A stretch of 64,000 bases of DNA from Coix lacryma-jobi var. lacryma-jobi (GCA_009763385.1 CM019826.1:67287201-67351200); one strand, 5' to 3'. Positions 9,061 to 20,492 are shown, counted from the stretch's first letter. Translations and numbers: made by a program. Notes: generated by a model not told the origin, from the letters alone.

Positions 9061-10095
9061 ATGGCCCGCACTAAGCGTACCGCCCGCAAGTCAACTGGAG
9101 GCAGGAGGCCCAATTACATGCTGGGTCCTTGGACCGAGGAGGGATCCGAGGATTTTCTGGAGGAGTTCGGCATGCCTACTCTTTTGTGGAGGGTGCTGCA
9201 CTTAGTTGGATACCAGGAGGGCCAAGAGCCGCAATATGAGTGGCATCGAGTTCAGTTTTCAGAGGATCGCTACATGTACACAGTTGAGGTGGACGTGCCC
9301 AGCCGTGATCCGCAGGATCATGTGTGGTGCTGCAGGGTGTTCGCTCTTCAGGGCAGGACTCCTTGGGATGGAGCCAACCAGGTTGCTTACACTGTTCTTC
9401 GGGACATCATGGAGGATCATCCAGAGGTAGTTGCCCAGGCCACAGCCGGTGTCTTCCCTACAGCAGATCCGTACCAGTCAGTGTGGCGTCAGCCGGGTGC
9501 CACTGTGTTGGGGACCAGTTCTTCAGAGCGTGAGCACTGCGCAGGGCCAGCTGGGAGTGCGATGGCTGCACTCATGGCTACCTACGGGTGTCTGTCACGT
9601 AGCTACGACCACCTGGACCACATCCTCAGTGAGGAGATAGCTGCACATCACCAGGGTCAGGAGGCGCATGCTACAGAGGTCGGCCTTCTTACCACTCAGC
9701 TAGCTCACATGACCGTTGAGAGAGACCAGGCTCGTCAGAGGGAGCAGGAGACGGCACAACACCTTAGTGACCAGCAGGGTATGACAACCTTCTTATCCAC
9801 CATCATGGCTGAGACTGAGGAGTCGCTACGTAGTGTTTGTCTCGAGGACATGCGTGCGACTGAGCAGAACAGGCTTCTCAGGCTACAGGTTGGAGAATTG
9901 GAGCTGCAACTTCATCATCTCCAGGAATACAATGATCGCCTACATGAGGAGATTCATCGCCGTGAGAATGAGAGGAACCCTATCCTTCCTCAGGAGGAAC
10001 CGGATTCTCATGCTTCGTCCAGTGGTTCTTCGGACATCTCGAGTGATGATGATGATGACAACGACGATGATGACGATGGTGCCATTAGGGAGTAG
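9061..10095 (+). CDS. CV1 ORF1: protein with histone H3 tail mimic, coiled coil and acidic tail
   Basis: The intact 344-residue frame starts at the ATG at 9061, which directly follows tttcag. An in-frame ATG upstream (9037) would add eight residues, but the sister elements support 9061. Residues 1-14 read MARTKRTARKSTGG: relative to mature H3, residues 1-13 match except Q5 to R, so K4 and K9 with their contexts are kept. The rest of histone H3 is absent. Residues about 38-150 form a domain unknown to me (PTLLWRVLHLVGY, GRTPWDGA, AGVFPTADPYQSVW) that is shared with CV3. A heptad-rich region follows (about 195-310, ending near EYNDRLHEEIHR), then an Asp-rich tail (SSDDDDDNDDDDD). It lies upstream of gag on the same strand. 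The extra ORF is known for related rice elements; its function is not. Mimicry of H3 for readers, methyltransferases or the element's own chromodomain is inference. Confidence 0.85.
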   Translation: MARTKRTARKSTGGRRPNYMLGPWTEEGSEDFLEEFGMPTLLWRVLHLVGYQEGQEPQYEWHRVQFSEDRYMYTVEVDVPSRDPQDHVWCCRVFALQGRTPWDGANQVAYTVLRDIMEDHPEVVAQATAGVFPTADPYQSVWRQPGATVLGTSSSEREHCAGPAGSAMAALMATYGCLSRSYDHLDHILSEEIAAHHQGQEAHATEVGLLTTQLAHMTVERDQARQREQETAQHLSDQQGMTTFLSTIMAETEESLRSVCLEDMRATEQNRLLRLQVGELELQLHHLQEYNDRLHEEIHRRENERNPILPQEEPDSHASSSGSSDISSDDDDDNDDDDDGAIRE

Positions 10096-10386
10096 ACTAG
10101 TTAGTGTTAGCGCGTAGTGATGTTGTCTCATGTCCTAGCGCTTGATCTTTTGGGGTTATCATGTGGACCTATGGTTGTATGTGGACCTATGGATGTTATG
10201 TTGACTTTTGTATGTTATGTGATGAGCATCTTTTATCATGTGATGATGCGATGTGGATCGAAATTTATTATGCCTCTGCAATTGTTTGGCGAATTCGTTT
10301 TTCCGAATAATTTCCGTTGGCATGATTTATTGTTCTCTGCAATAATGGCAGCGTCATTTAATGATTATTGCTATCACTACATGCAG
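10096..10386 (+). other. CV1 ORF1-gag spacer
   Basis: This 291-nt AT-rich interval has no gene of its own. It ends in tgcag directly before an ATG of gag (10387), as in CV2 and CV3. It may be the end of an intron that gives a spliced gag mRNA. Confidence 0.4.
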
Positions 10387-10686
10387 ATGACGATGACTCG
10401 CAGTGGAGCGGGTGGTAGTGGTGGTAATGATGATAGCAGGGGGAACCGCAATACACCACCTCCTCCACCACCCACGGCAGAGCAACTCTTCGCCCAGTTC
10501 TTGGGAAGTCAACGCAACATCGAGGCGCTTCTGCGAGAAAATTTGGCGCATGGCAATCAACGTCCTGAGCCGAATCAGTACAGCTCGTTCAAGGATTTTC
10601 TGGACACAAGGCCGCCAATTTTCAAGGAAGCCATAGAACCTCTAGAAGCAGAAGAGTGGTTGCATACAATGGAGCAGAAGTTTTGA
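10387..10686 (+). pseudogene. gag: CV1 gag, N-terminal part, ended by a TGA stop
   Basis: The frame starts MTMTRSGAGG, has a proline run and FAQFLGSQRNIEALL, then SFKDFLDTRPPIFKEA and EPLEAEEWLHTMEQKF. It matches CV3 gag (STFKDFLDTRPPIFKEAVEP). The TGA at 10684-10686 stands where CV3 has an Arg codon; a C-to-T change in a CpG would explain it. Homology resumes in the same frame right after the stop. Gag forms the virus-like particle in the cytoplasm. ATGs at 10381, 10387 and 10393 are possible starts; 10387 follows CAG and is preferred. Confidence 0.85.
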
Positions 10687-12298
10687 CTGCTCAGGCTTAT
10701 AGAGGAGTTGAAGGCAGAATATGCTGCACATCAGCTACAAGGACCAGCCGGAATTTGGTGGGAACATCATCGTACCACCTATCCTACCAATGTTTCCATC
10801 ACCTGGAGAGTGTTCACTAACGCAGTTCGTGGGCACTATATTCTGCCAGGCTTGACTCAGATGAAGGTGGCTGAATTCATGAGCTTAACACAAGGAACTC
10901 GATCAGTGACCGAATATCATCACCTATTCAACTTGTTGTCTCGATATGTTCCAGACTTCGTCGACACAGATGCTAAGAAGATTGCTAGTTTCAAGAGAGG
11001 CTTGAACACTAAAATGGCAAAGTCAGTGGGTACATCTTCCCGTACCACCTTCAATGACTTCATAAGTGACTGCCTGATTCAAGAGGGTCATAACAACAAG
11101 CATGCTGCAAGTAAGGCCCGGAAGAGAACCTTTGATTCAGGACCGTCCCAACCTAGAGGACCACCAGCTCAGCGTAACCAGTATCGACCACAAGCGCCGG
11201 GGGCACGTTTCAGGCCACCGCAAAAGAAGAATCAGCCGCAAGCTCAGCGTAATCAGAGGCCATACAAAGTAGCTGCTAATCAAGCTCATGGAGGTCAGGG
11301 CAGCTCGACCAGAGGAAAACCTTCAGTTCGTGGGCCGTGTTACAATTGCAACCAAGATGGGCACTTTGCAAGGTATTGCCCACATCCCAAGAAGCAGCAG
11401 GCTAATTATCCAGCGCGTCTGCATAACATGACTGCTGAAGAAGCTCGTGCAGGAGAACCTGTGACTGCCGGTATGTGTCTCGTGAACCATCATCCTGCAG
11501 TTGTTTTGTTTGATACTGGATCATCGCATTCTTTCATGAGCAAGGCATTTGCACAAAAGCATAATCAAGAAATCTCTGAAATGGATTATGGGTTTCGCGT
11601 GAGCTCCGTGGGGAGTAGCGTGTTATCTAGACAGATGGTGTGTAATGTGACCATCGATATTGGAGGGCATAAATTTGGAGCCAACTTAGTGGTTTTGCCA
11701 GGACTAAGTATGGATGTAGTCTTAGGATTGAGTTGGATGACTATGTGGAATGCGGTGTTAGACACTGCAAACAGAACTCTTACCTTATCTGATTATCGGA
11801 CAGGTAACAAGCTTCACGTATCTCTTCCTCGAGGTGCCGATCTTGTTGACTTATCTTGTACTCTTGCTATAGAAGACCTCTCCAAAATTCCAGTTGTTAG
11901 GGATTTTCCGGACGTTTTTCCAGATGAGTTACCAGGGTTACCACCAACGAGAGCAGTGGAGTTCGTGATAGAGTTGTTACCAGGAACTGCACCAATCTCT
12001 AGGAGACCGTATCGAATGCCGCCCAATGAGCTGGCAGAACTCAAGACCCAAATCAAGGAACTCTTGGACAAGGGATTCATTCAACCTAGTGTATCAGAAT
12101 GGGGTTGCCCAGCTCTGTTTGTCAAGAAGAAGGATAAGTCTTTACACATGTGTGTGGATTATCATCCACTCAATGCTGTGACTGTTAATAATAAGTATCC
12201 GCTACCCAGAATAGATATCCTTTTTGATCAGCTATCAAGAGCCAAGGTGTTCTCCAAGATCGATTTGAGGTCAGGTTATCATCAGATTCGAATCTGAC
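10687..12298 (+). pseudogene. CV1 gag C-terminus, protease and first half of RT
   Basis: The same frame continues after the stop with the gag core (GPAGIWWEHH, RGHYILPGLTQMKVAEF, TDAKKIASFKRGL). A CCHC zinc knuckle follows at 11338-11379 (CYNCNQDGHFARYC), then an aspartic protease with DTGSS at 11512-11526. RT begins near 11890 (RDFPDVFPDELPGLPP) and runs through WGCPALFVKKKDKS and KIDLRSGYHQIRI. A second TGA at 12296-12298 breaks RT just after this motif, where CV2 and CV3 have Arg (IRPEDIPKT, IRPKDIPKT). The conserved CVDYRPLN is CVDYHPLN here, another change that fits CpG decay. Confidence 0.88.
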
Positions 12299-13950
12299 CC
12301 CAGGATATTCCAAAGACCGCTTTCTCAACCAGATACGGGTTATATGAGTATCTTGTCATGTCCTTTGGATTAACAAATGCTCCGGCAAACTTCATGAGTT
12401 TGATGAACTCTGTGTTCATGCCAGAATTGGACAAGTTTGTGGTAGTGTTCATTGACGATATTCTGGTTTACTCGAAAAATGCAGAAGATCATGCAGAACA
12501 TTTGAGGGTTGTCTTATCTAGACTCAGGGAACACAAGCTCTATGCTAAATTCAGCAAGTGCGAGTTTTGGATGAGGAAAGTACAATTTCTTGGTCATATT
12601 CTGTCAGAAGAAGGAATTTCAGTTGACCCTAGCAAAGTACAGGAAGTAATGGACTGGAAAGCTCCTACTTCAGTTGGTGAGATTCGTAGTTTCTTGGGCT
12701 TAGCAGGATATTACCGCCTTTTTATTCCAGAATTCTCCAAGATTGCAAAGCCAATGACCAGTTTGTTGCAAAAGAATCAGAAATTTGAATGGACCGAGAA
12801 GTGCGAAACTGCTTTCCGTACCTTGCGGAAGCTGTTGACCACTGCTCCTGTTTTAGCTCAACCGGATGTTGAGAAACCCTTTGATGTCTTTTGTGATGCG
12901 TCAAAGGTTGGTCTAGGTTGTGTTCTCATGCAAGACGGCAGAGTGATTGCGTATGCTTCGCGGCAATTGCGAAAGCTTGAAGTGAATTACCCAACTCACG
13001 ATCTGGAATTAGCAGCCGTTGTACATGCGTTGAAGATTTGGAGACGCTATCTACTTGGGAATGTCTGCAATATGTACACCGACCACAAGAGTCTTAAATA
13101 TATTTTCACGCAAGCAGAATTGAATATGAGGCAAAGAAGATGGCTGGAATTGATTAAGGACTATAATCTTCAAATTCACTATCATCCAGGCAAGGCAAAT
13201 GTCGTGGCCGATGCTCTGAGCCGGAAATCACACTGTAATGCTATGAAGCTTTTACCAGAGGATGAGTTCAGCTTAACACATGCTGCAGTGCTACATGATT
13301 TAGAGTTGCGCAATGCGTTAGTTGACCAAATTATAGAAGGCCAGAAAACCGATAAAGGGATCTATCATATTAAGGAAAGGCTCAAGGATGAAAAAGAGGC
13401 CGATAAGCATTTTCGAGTTGACGAAAATGGAGTTCTATGGTTTAACCAGCGATTAGTGGTGCCTAAGGATAGAGAACTCAGGAATCGGATCATGGATGAA
13501 GCACATTTGTCCAAATTATCTATTCATCCTAGAAGTACAAAAATGTACCAAGATTTGCGTCCGAGATTTTGGTGGACCAAAATGAAGAAAGAAATTGCTG
13601 CTTATGTCGCAAGGTGTGACACGTGTTGTCGAGTAAAAGCTATTCATTTGAAACCAGCTGGAATGCTTCAGCCATTAGCTATACCTGAATGGAAGTGGGA
13701 AGAAGTAAGCATGGATTTTATCGTTGGTTTACCCACTACTCAGAAGGGTAATGATTCAATTTGGGTAATTGTGGATCGTCTCACAAAGACCGCACATTTC
13801 ATTCCCGTCAAGACCAACTATAAGGCCCCAGATTATGCAGAGATCTACATAAGTCAGATTGTGCGACTGCACGGTGTACCAAGGGTTAGAGTCTCTGATC
13901 GTGGACCACAGTTTACTGCACCGTTTTGGGAAAGTTGCAGAAGGAGTTAG
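12299..13950 (+). pseudogene. CV1 RT second half, RNase H and integrase start
   Basis: RT continues with TRYGLYEYLVMSFGLTNAP and the catalytic FIDD at 12448-12459 (the YxDD box). RNase H runs from about 12880 (FDVFCDAS) through YTDHKSLKYIF to ADALSRK near 13224. The integrase zinc-binding region is near 13498-13640 (HLSKLSIH ... CDTC), and the first two catalytic Asp lie in SMDF (13714-13716) and SDRG (13897-13899). The frame then breaks: compared with CV2 and CV3, one A is missing in a short A run near 13930, and the continuation lies in another frame. Confidence 0.88.
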
Positions 13951-14789
13951 GCACGGATTTAGTCCGAAGCTCAGCCTATCATCCGCAAACATCAGGGCAG
14001 ACAGAGAGAGTGAATCACGTTCTAGAGGATATGTTAAGAGCCTGTGTTTTATCAGCAAAAGGTTCTTGGGAAAAATGGTTACCATTAGCAGAGTTTGCCT
14101 ACAACAATAGTTACCAAGAAAGTATACAGATGGCTCCTTTTGAAGCTCTGTATGGTAGAAGATGCAGAACACCGATAAACTGGGTAGAACCAGGGGAACG
14201 TCGGTACTATGGTATTGACTTTGTTAGAGAAGCAGAAGAACAAGTTAGAACGATTCAGCAACATATCGCGTCTGCACAATCTCGTCAGAAAAGCTATGCT
14301 GATAAGCGAAGGAAACCACTTGAATTTAATGTTGGTGACTATGTCTATTTGAAGGTTTCACCAATGAAGGGTGTAAAACGTTTTGGTGTTAAGAGGAAGT
14401 TAGCACTAAGATTTGTGGGACCCTATCGGATAGTGCAAAGGAGGGGAGAAGTGGCTTATCGATTGCAATTACCAGAACATTTAAAGGCTATATTCCCTGT
14501 ATTCCATGTGTCACGATTAAAGAAATATCTTCGAGTACCAGAAGAAGAGGTACAACTAGCCCATATCAAGTTGCAATCCGACCTCACCTACTCAGTGAAG
14601 CCTTATCGAGTGCTCGATGAGAAAGAGAGAGTAACTCGTGGAAGAGTTGTGAAGCAATATAAGGTATCTTGGAGTGAGCAAGATGATCGAGATGATACTT
14701 GGGAGACGGATAACTATCTAAGGGAGGTGTACCCACACTTTTATAAGCAATGGTTCGTAATCCAAATCTCGGGACGAGATTTCTTTTAA
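13926..14789 (+). pseudogene. CV1 integrase C-terminus and chromodomain
   Basis: After the frameshift the frame gives SAYHPQTSGQTERVN, with catalytic Glu at 14004-14006, then NNSYQESIQMAPFEALYGR. The C-terminal GPY/F-type region follows (KRKLALRFVGPYRIVQRRG, near 14390-14450), and then a chromodomain (YKVSWSEQDDRDDTWETDNY, about 14610-14745). Chromodomains bind methylated histone tails and in chromoviruses are thought to steer integration to heterochromatin. One aromatic-rich strand (QYKVSW) and the TWETDNYL helix are visible. The stop overlaps the PPT before the 3' LTR. Confidence 0.88.
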
Positions 14790-14801
14790 GGAGGGGAGGG
14801 C
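14764..14801 (+). promoter_or_regulatory. CV1 pre-PPT hairpin and polypurine tract
   Basis: A perfect inverted repeat, AAATCTCG-GGA-CGAGATTT (14764-14782), comes just before AAGGAGGGGAGGGC (14788-14801), which abuts the 3' LTR. CV2 and CV3 have the same hairpin at the same place. The PPT primes plus-strand DNA synthesis. Confidence 0.8.
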
Positions 14802-17800
14802 TGTAACACCCTAGGTGTTAAGCATTCCTTAAACTGCATAATTTGGCATGGCATGAGCATAGCGTCTCATCATTTCATGTGCATATGTTTGTTGAAGTGC
14901 TTAAGTCCTTGTTTGGTCTCTAGTGTAACCTTGTTATGCTTTCTGTTTCTGACCAAGTGCCTTATAACAAAGTTGTAGATCTTGATGAAAGGAACAACTT
15001 TGCTTTAAAACACTTTCTCAGGAAAAGCTTTTAAATTAGGCTTTCTTGCATTAGAAAAATGGTTTAGCACTAAATTTCTTTTTCTAAGCAGAATTTAGGA
15101 CTAGAGCCTTAAAGATGAATTGTTCCTTACAAAATTCTAAGCAACTTTTCTTTTGGGACCTTCTTCTAATTCGGCTTAGTTTAGGAGTTATAAAGCATCA
15201 AAGTTTTAAAACCAAACTTCATTAGTTTAACCCTAGTGGGCCCGGCCTGTCAGCCTCTCCTTCTTCTTCCCGTGCGCACGCCGCTCCCTCCGCGCCGACC
15301 GAAACCGCCCGCCGCCGCGAGACCGCCTCGCCGGCCGGCCAAACCACCGTCATCACCGCCCGTGGTTTGCGCAGCAAGCGCCACGTCGCTCCATGCACCC
15401 CGTCCGCACTCGCCGCGTGTTGCGCGACGCCTGACGCCGCCGCGTCCGGTCGGGAGCTCCCCCGACGGGAACCGGCCTGGTGCAATGCACCTAGCACTTC
15501 GTTCCTTTTGCCTTCGCTCCGCCCCGTGCTCGCAACCAGAAGAGCATTCCATTACTCACTCTCTCCCTCGCTCCACTTCCCTCCATCTTCACCAGAGCTC
15601 CACGCCGCCGCCGCCCGCCGAACCTCGGCGAGCGATTACTCGCTCCACCGCTCACCACCGTTCGATTCCTCTCGCCAGTTTCTCCGCCTTGACCTCGTCT
15701 TTCTCCGGCAAGGGTTGGTTTCCTCACTCTCCCTCTCTAGCCGCCGGAACAGCGGATGCCATCCTCAAGCTCCCGCCATGGCCGCCGCCGTGACCTTCAC
15801 GTGAACCGGTCATCTCCGGCCAAGCCATCCCAAACCGAGCCTGGGTCTAGTCTTCTCTACCGCTGTAGTTGCCTAAGTCTAGATGGAGGCCTCTCTTCAC
15901 CATGTTTCAGCCGGAACCGAGCCGTGTCGCCGCCATGTCCGCTGTGGACCGCCGCTGTGCATCGCGCCGAGCAATGCCGGGGATGCCGAAGCCTGAGAGT
16001 TGCTCCAATAGGTCGCTTATGACTTGCTTGGGCTAGTGTTAGTCTCGCCGAGTCGCAAGCCCGCCGGGAAGAGTTCCGCCGCCGAGTCGCAGAGCCGCCG
16101 CTCCGCCATGGCCACCGTCGAGCTTGCTCCGGTATCCCTCTGGCTTAGCGTGTCGGTTAGTTGTGTTCGCCTCGCAAACCCGCACCCAGTGATGGTCTCG
16201 GTGTCACCGGAAGCGTCGCCGTCGACGAGCTAGGGCCGGTCAACGACCACGGCGCAAAACTCCGCCGTTGACCGCCGAGCCTGGCCTCGCGCGGTAACGT
16301 GCCGAGCCTGGCCTCGGAAGCTTGGTCGCCCTGACCAGCGGGCCCCGACTGGCAGTAAGAAAGAGAGAAAGGGAAGCGTTTGGGTGCCGTAGGCCTCGGA
16401 AAGCCGGGTGCGCCGAGCCTTCGCCTCGAGCCTCGGCTGAATCAGTTAGCCTCGGCCGAGTCGGTTAGGTGTGCAGAGCGTGTGACGTAGCCTCGGCTGA
16501 GTTAAGCCGGGTGTGTCGAGCGTGTGCCTCAGGCCTCGGCTGAGTCAAGTGGGGGTGTCCGTAGCGTTTTAGGTCAAGTTTTCTTTTAAATAAGTTTTGC
16601 AGAATTTATGTAAAGGCTTCAAAAATTCCTACAAGGCTCATTTTAAGTCCAAATCCTGTGAAACAAATTTTGTTGTGTTCAGCATGATTAGACCTATCTG
16701 TGAAAAATGTTAAATGCATTATTGGTGATATTTGTATGTGTAGATTAACTTAAATTGGGAAGTTGCTGTTAACTTGGAAAATGCATAACTAATTATGTAT
16801 AAGTCAGAAAAATGTGATTCCAGTTTTGTTAGGTTTGTATGGATATATAGTTTCAGGGAAAAATATAATATAAGGTTGTTCTGTGAATTATTTTAGCAGT
16901 AGTAATTAAAATGGTTAAATGCTGCTTTCTTGTTTATTTTGTAGTAATTAAAATATGAAGAGTATGGGCTTGGAAAATTTTGCTGACTGCTCTTATGCTA
17001 AGAAGTTCAGAAGAAAATTATGAAATTTGTTGTTTGACACCTTTTAATATGATGTGTAGTTCAAAGCACCTTTTCATGGTAGAATTTGTCTTTTTCATAG
17101 GGTATAGAGTTTAGGTCCAAATGAGTTAGAAATTTTGACAGAGAACTAGTTTGAGTGTTGTTAACTTCCAGTAATTTCTGTAGAATTTTCTGAAGCTGTC
17201 TAGATTGGGTTGCTGTTATAGGCTAGTTTAATTAGATTTATTTCAGCAAGTAATTAGAGGGTAATAAACTCATTAAGTATACTTTGATGTGGTGACAACA
17301 TAGCTTAACAAGTTGAATATGGGAGGTTAAGCAGTTGAGTAGCAGTAGATGACATGTGCTTATCCCCTGGAATGCCTTGTTCCATGTTGCATCCCCATGC
17401 ATCCCGCATGCATTCGCGTTATTTATTCATATTATGCATCATACAGGATCAGCGGAGGAGATCCAGACTCAGTCGGCACTGGAAGAGCCCAGTCCGGAGG
17501 AGAACCTGACAGAGGAAGCCGGAGGGACAGACGCCGACGAGCTACCCGAGTGCCGCGACCACCGTCCGTCGGACTTTGAGCAAGGCAAGCCCCGGAGCAT
17601 TCTAACTCCTACGGTTTGCAAATGCTTTACAATTAACCTGATGATGGATGTTGCATTAGGTTATAGGAATTGATTGCTACCGTTGATGCATTATTACTTA
17701 TCCTTGTCCACCTGCAATATATCTTGATATCCCTGTTTAGGTCTAGGCTCGTTATATGCTTAGCCCTGCTTAGACGGGTAAAAGTCGGGTGATTTCCTAT

Positions 17801-19129
17801 CTCCCACAATAGGTGGATACTGATCATGTTTAGCCTGTGCTATCATGAGATAACCATGTGATAATTAATCTGAGACGGAGGCGGGATGTAAGAGCAGCAG
17901 GACATGGGTTCTGTGTGCTAGTAGTCTCCCGTCTGTGTCGCCTAGGACCCGTTTGGGAATGTAACTTCAGTCAAATTGAACGCGTCGATCACTTAACGGA
18001 GTAGGTCTGAGTACCTCCCGCGAAGCCGAGTAAGGTTATACGAGCCGGTGATGGAGATGTTGACGCCTAACACCCAGGGCCTCAGCTGTACCGTGGGCAA
18101 CTATTCTGATCGACCTGGCATGGTCCGAGGGCAGGCAGGGCCTGATCGACCTGGCATGACCATGGGCAGTTATAGATTGAGCGACCTAGCACTGAGATAA
18201 CCCCCGGTGTAGAAGGGCCCATGGCCGTCCCGCGCATTGTGTTCTCGAATCTCCTGACTGGTAGCTTACGACTGCCGTAGCCGGAATGTGCCGGGCGAGT
18301 GTGAGACATTTTATCCCCAGCTGGGTAGGAATCGATTATAATCGCCATCGCTCCTGGACAGTGAGCAGTTGACTTTAGATCATCTCCCGTAGAACTTATG
18401 GAACTAAGATGGTTATGGAATTTGAAAGGCTATTGATGAAATAGTCACTCTTGATTGATTAATTAGCAAGTGCTTGTTTAGTACAGGTGCAAATCTAGTA
18501 AGGTAGAGTTAATGACTAAAAGCAATTGCCAACATCAGAAACTGAGTTTTAGTACTAAAGCTTTCATGCAAAGGAGTATGTACAGCCAACCCCACTTATA
18601 TAGCCTACATGATCCTTGGTGTCTCATTATTTCTGAGTTTGTCAGGTAAGTCTAGCTGAGTAGCTTCTCGTACTCAGGGTTTATTTCCCTTGTTGTTGCA
18701 GATGGCCAGTGCTTTTATGGCTACTGCGAGAACTGCTTGTACCCGGTAACGGGTGATGACTAGACGAAGGGCATGGTCAACACTTATCTCATCCATTGCT
18801 TTTGTGGACCCGGTCAACTGATGGCACCATATTTATGAACAATCCAAACTTATGTTTTAAAGACTATGTTGCTTCCGCTACTACTATCAAAACTATGGTT
18901 TGTAATATTATTTCGTACTCCGATGTAATTTGAACTTTATGCAACTATGATGTAACCTGTGAGCATATTCGTGGAACAAGTACGTTCTTGGTTGGATGTC
19001 GTTGAATGATTTGAAATCCTTCGAGATTTCCGGACTACCGGGTTTGTACGAGCTTAAGTACTCGATGATTTCTGCGAGAGCAGAGGTTTTCAGTGCTTAA
19101 TCTGGTGCAAATTGGTCGGTTCTGTTATA
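14802..19129 (+). repeat. CV1 3' LTR
   Basis: This is a near-copy of 3946-8270 with scattered substitutions and few indels. It carries the acidic segment (ATG near 17434, frame to 17673) and the donor cassette at 18646-18701, where the donor reads CAG|GTAAGT, a better consensus than in the 5' copy. The end is TTATA rather than TTACA, so the terminal CA has decayed. Confidence 0.92.
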
Positions 19130-19300
19130 GCGTCGTGGCACTTGGTGGGAGGTCAAACACGGGCTTGCGTGCGGCGCAAGTGCCGTCGGCCAAGTCAAGA
19201 AGGAAGGCGAAGGCGTTGTGCCCGGCGTGGAGGCTGGACATGCATCGGCATCACTGCCGGTGGTCGGAGTGTGAGAACCACACTCCGTTTACGGTGCGGG
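19130..19300 (+). mobile_element. Sirevirus-like LTR-B, second piece
   Basis: This short G-rich segment lies between two insertions. It continues the sequence that stops at 3945 and resumes at 61362 (joined by TSD gcggg). No gene is seen. Confidence 0.6.
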
Positions 19301-20015
19301 TGTTGGGGAAAGGGGCCCTCGGTAGAGGCACCACGCAGGCTGGCTAAACAAAGCGGCCCTCGCGCGTCCCGCGCACCTTCGCCGCATACCCCCCTATTTC
19401 ATCCTGATTAAGTCTCTCAGATCGCCAATCAAACCTCTGAATACTGACCCAACCTTCGGAGGTGTTCAGGTACTTTTTGTAGGAAAGGGGCGTGAAGAGC
19501 GCTGGGAGTGACCCTCGCGCATCCCGCGTACCTTCTCCAAGAGGCCCAGACCCAACTGGTGGCGAGGAACCTCAAACTCTGCAACTGGGCGGATACCTCC
19601 GCAAAATGAAGGTCGGCCCTCGTCTCTCCATCGGGGTGAGCGTGAACCGAGCGGCGGCGGGCGCATGGAAAGCAGGCTAGGGTTTCGGCTCCGGCTGTGT
19701 TTGTACGAGTTTGCCCTTCTGTATGAGTAGCGCAGAGGAATCTCTCTTGTACCCTACTGTAATTTGGTCGGCACCCCTTGGTATCCCCTATAAATATCGG
19801 TGGGTGAACAGTGTAAAAAAGAACGATCCATTTTGGGGAACAGAGCCACAACAACTTTGCCTTCGTTTCCTTAGCCTTCGCTGTTGCTCCCGACACTTGG
19901 TCACCTTCGCCACTCCCCTGCACAAGAGCGGAGGTGGGGCAAGTTGTAACATCTCGGCTCAGGGCTTAATAGGATTAATAGAATACTCATACCAATAAGT
20001 TGCAACTTCTTTTCC

Positions 20016-20106
20016 GGAAGCTCATCTCCTAAAAACTCCAAAGTTAAGCGTGCTTGGCTTGGAGCGATGGGTGACCGACCGGGAAGTCTTTCCCGGGTAC
20101 GCATGA
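20016..20106 (+). other. 5S rRNA-derived domain in Cassandra 5' LTR
   Basis: It contains the 5S internal promoter parts: box A region AAGTTAAGCGTGCTTGG (20041-20057) and box C GATGGGTGACC (20066-20076), followed by GGGAAGTC. It is not a functional 5S gene, since it is embedded in an LTR and diverges at the 5' end. Confidence 0.88.
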
Positions 20107-20492
20107 GTGAGGACAAAGTGCGTAGAAAAGACTGGTGTTGGTCTGTGGGGATAGTCTAGGTCCTATGAAAGTTGCCTGATGTAAGCGGGCCCGACCTCGA
20201 GGAGGCGGGACGTTACAGAATGGTATCAGAGCCGACTCTCGCGGTTTCACGGGCGCGTGTGTCGCAGTTGCACAGGCATAGTGCGCATGGCTGGTGTGGA
20301 TCCGGAGTGGTCACACAGCATGGCATATGCGCTGGCATTGGGCATACGGACGTGGCCAAGAGAGGACGTTCCTGGCCTGGGATTGATCGACGAGGACGTC
20401 GATCTCTTAAGGGGGTGAGATTGTAACATCTCGGCTCAGGGCTTAATAGGATTAATAGAATACTCATACCAATAAGTTGCAACTTCTTTTCC

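Larger units (their letters stand above)
3946..19129 (+). mobile_element. Chromovirus CV1: complete Tekay/Del-like Ty3/gypsy element
   Basis: A full-length element has near-identical direct repeats at 3946-8270 and 14802-19129, both starting TGTAACACC and ending TTACA (TTATA in the 3' copy). It is flanked by gcggc at 3941-3945 and gcgtc at 19130-19134, a 5-bp TSD with one difference. Internal parts in order: PBS 8273-8284, leader 8285-9060, ORF1 with an H3-like tail 9061-10095, gag-pol 10387-14789 ending in a chromodomain, and a polypurine tract (PPT) at 14788-14801. Very long LTRs, an extra ORF before gag and a C-terminal chromodomain fit the Tekay/Del chromoviruses; from memory, rice RIRE3 and RIRE8 were also reported with an extra ORF before gag. 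Gag-pol carries two stops and one frameshift, so this copy is not autonomous. Confidence 0.93.

Noticed and set aside
9061..10095. A host histone H3 gene
   Set aside because: Only the tail matches; the histone fold is missing and the frame sits inside a retrotransposon between leader and gag.
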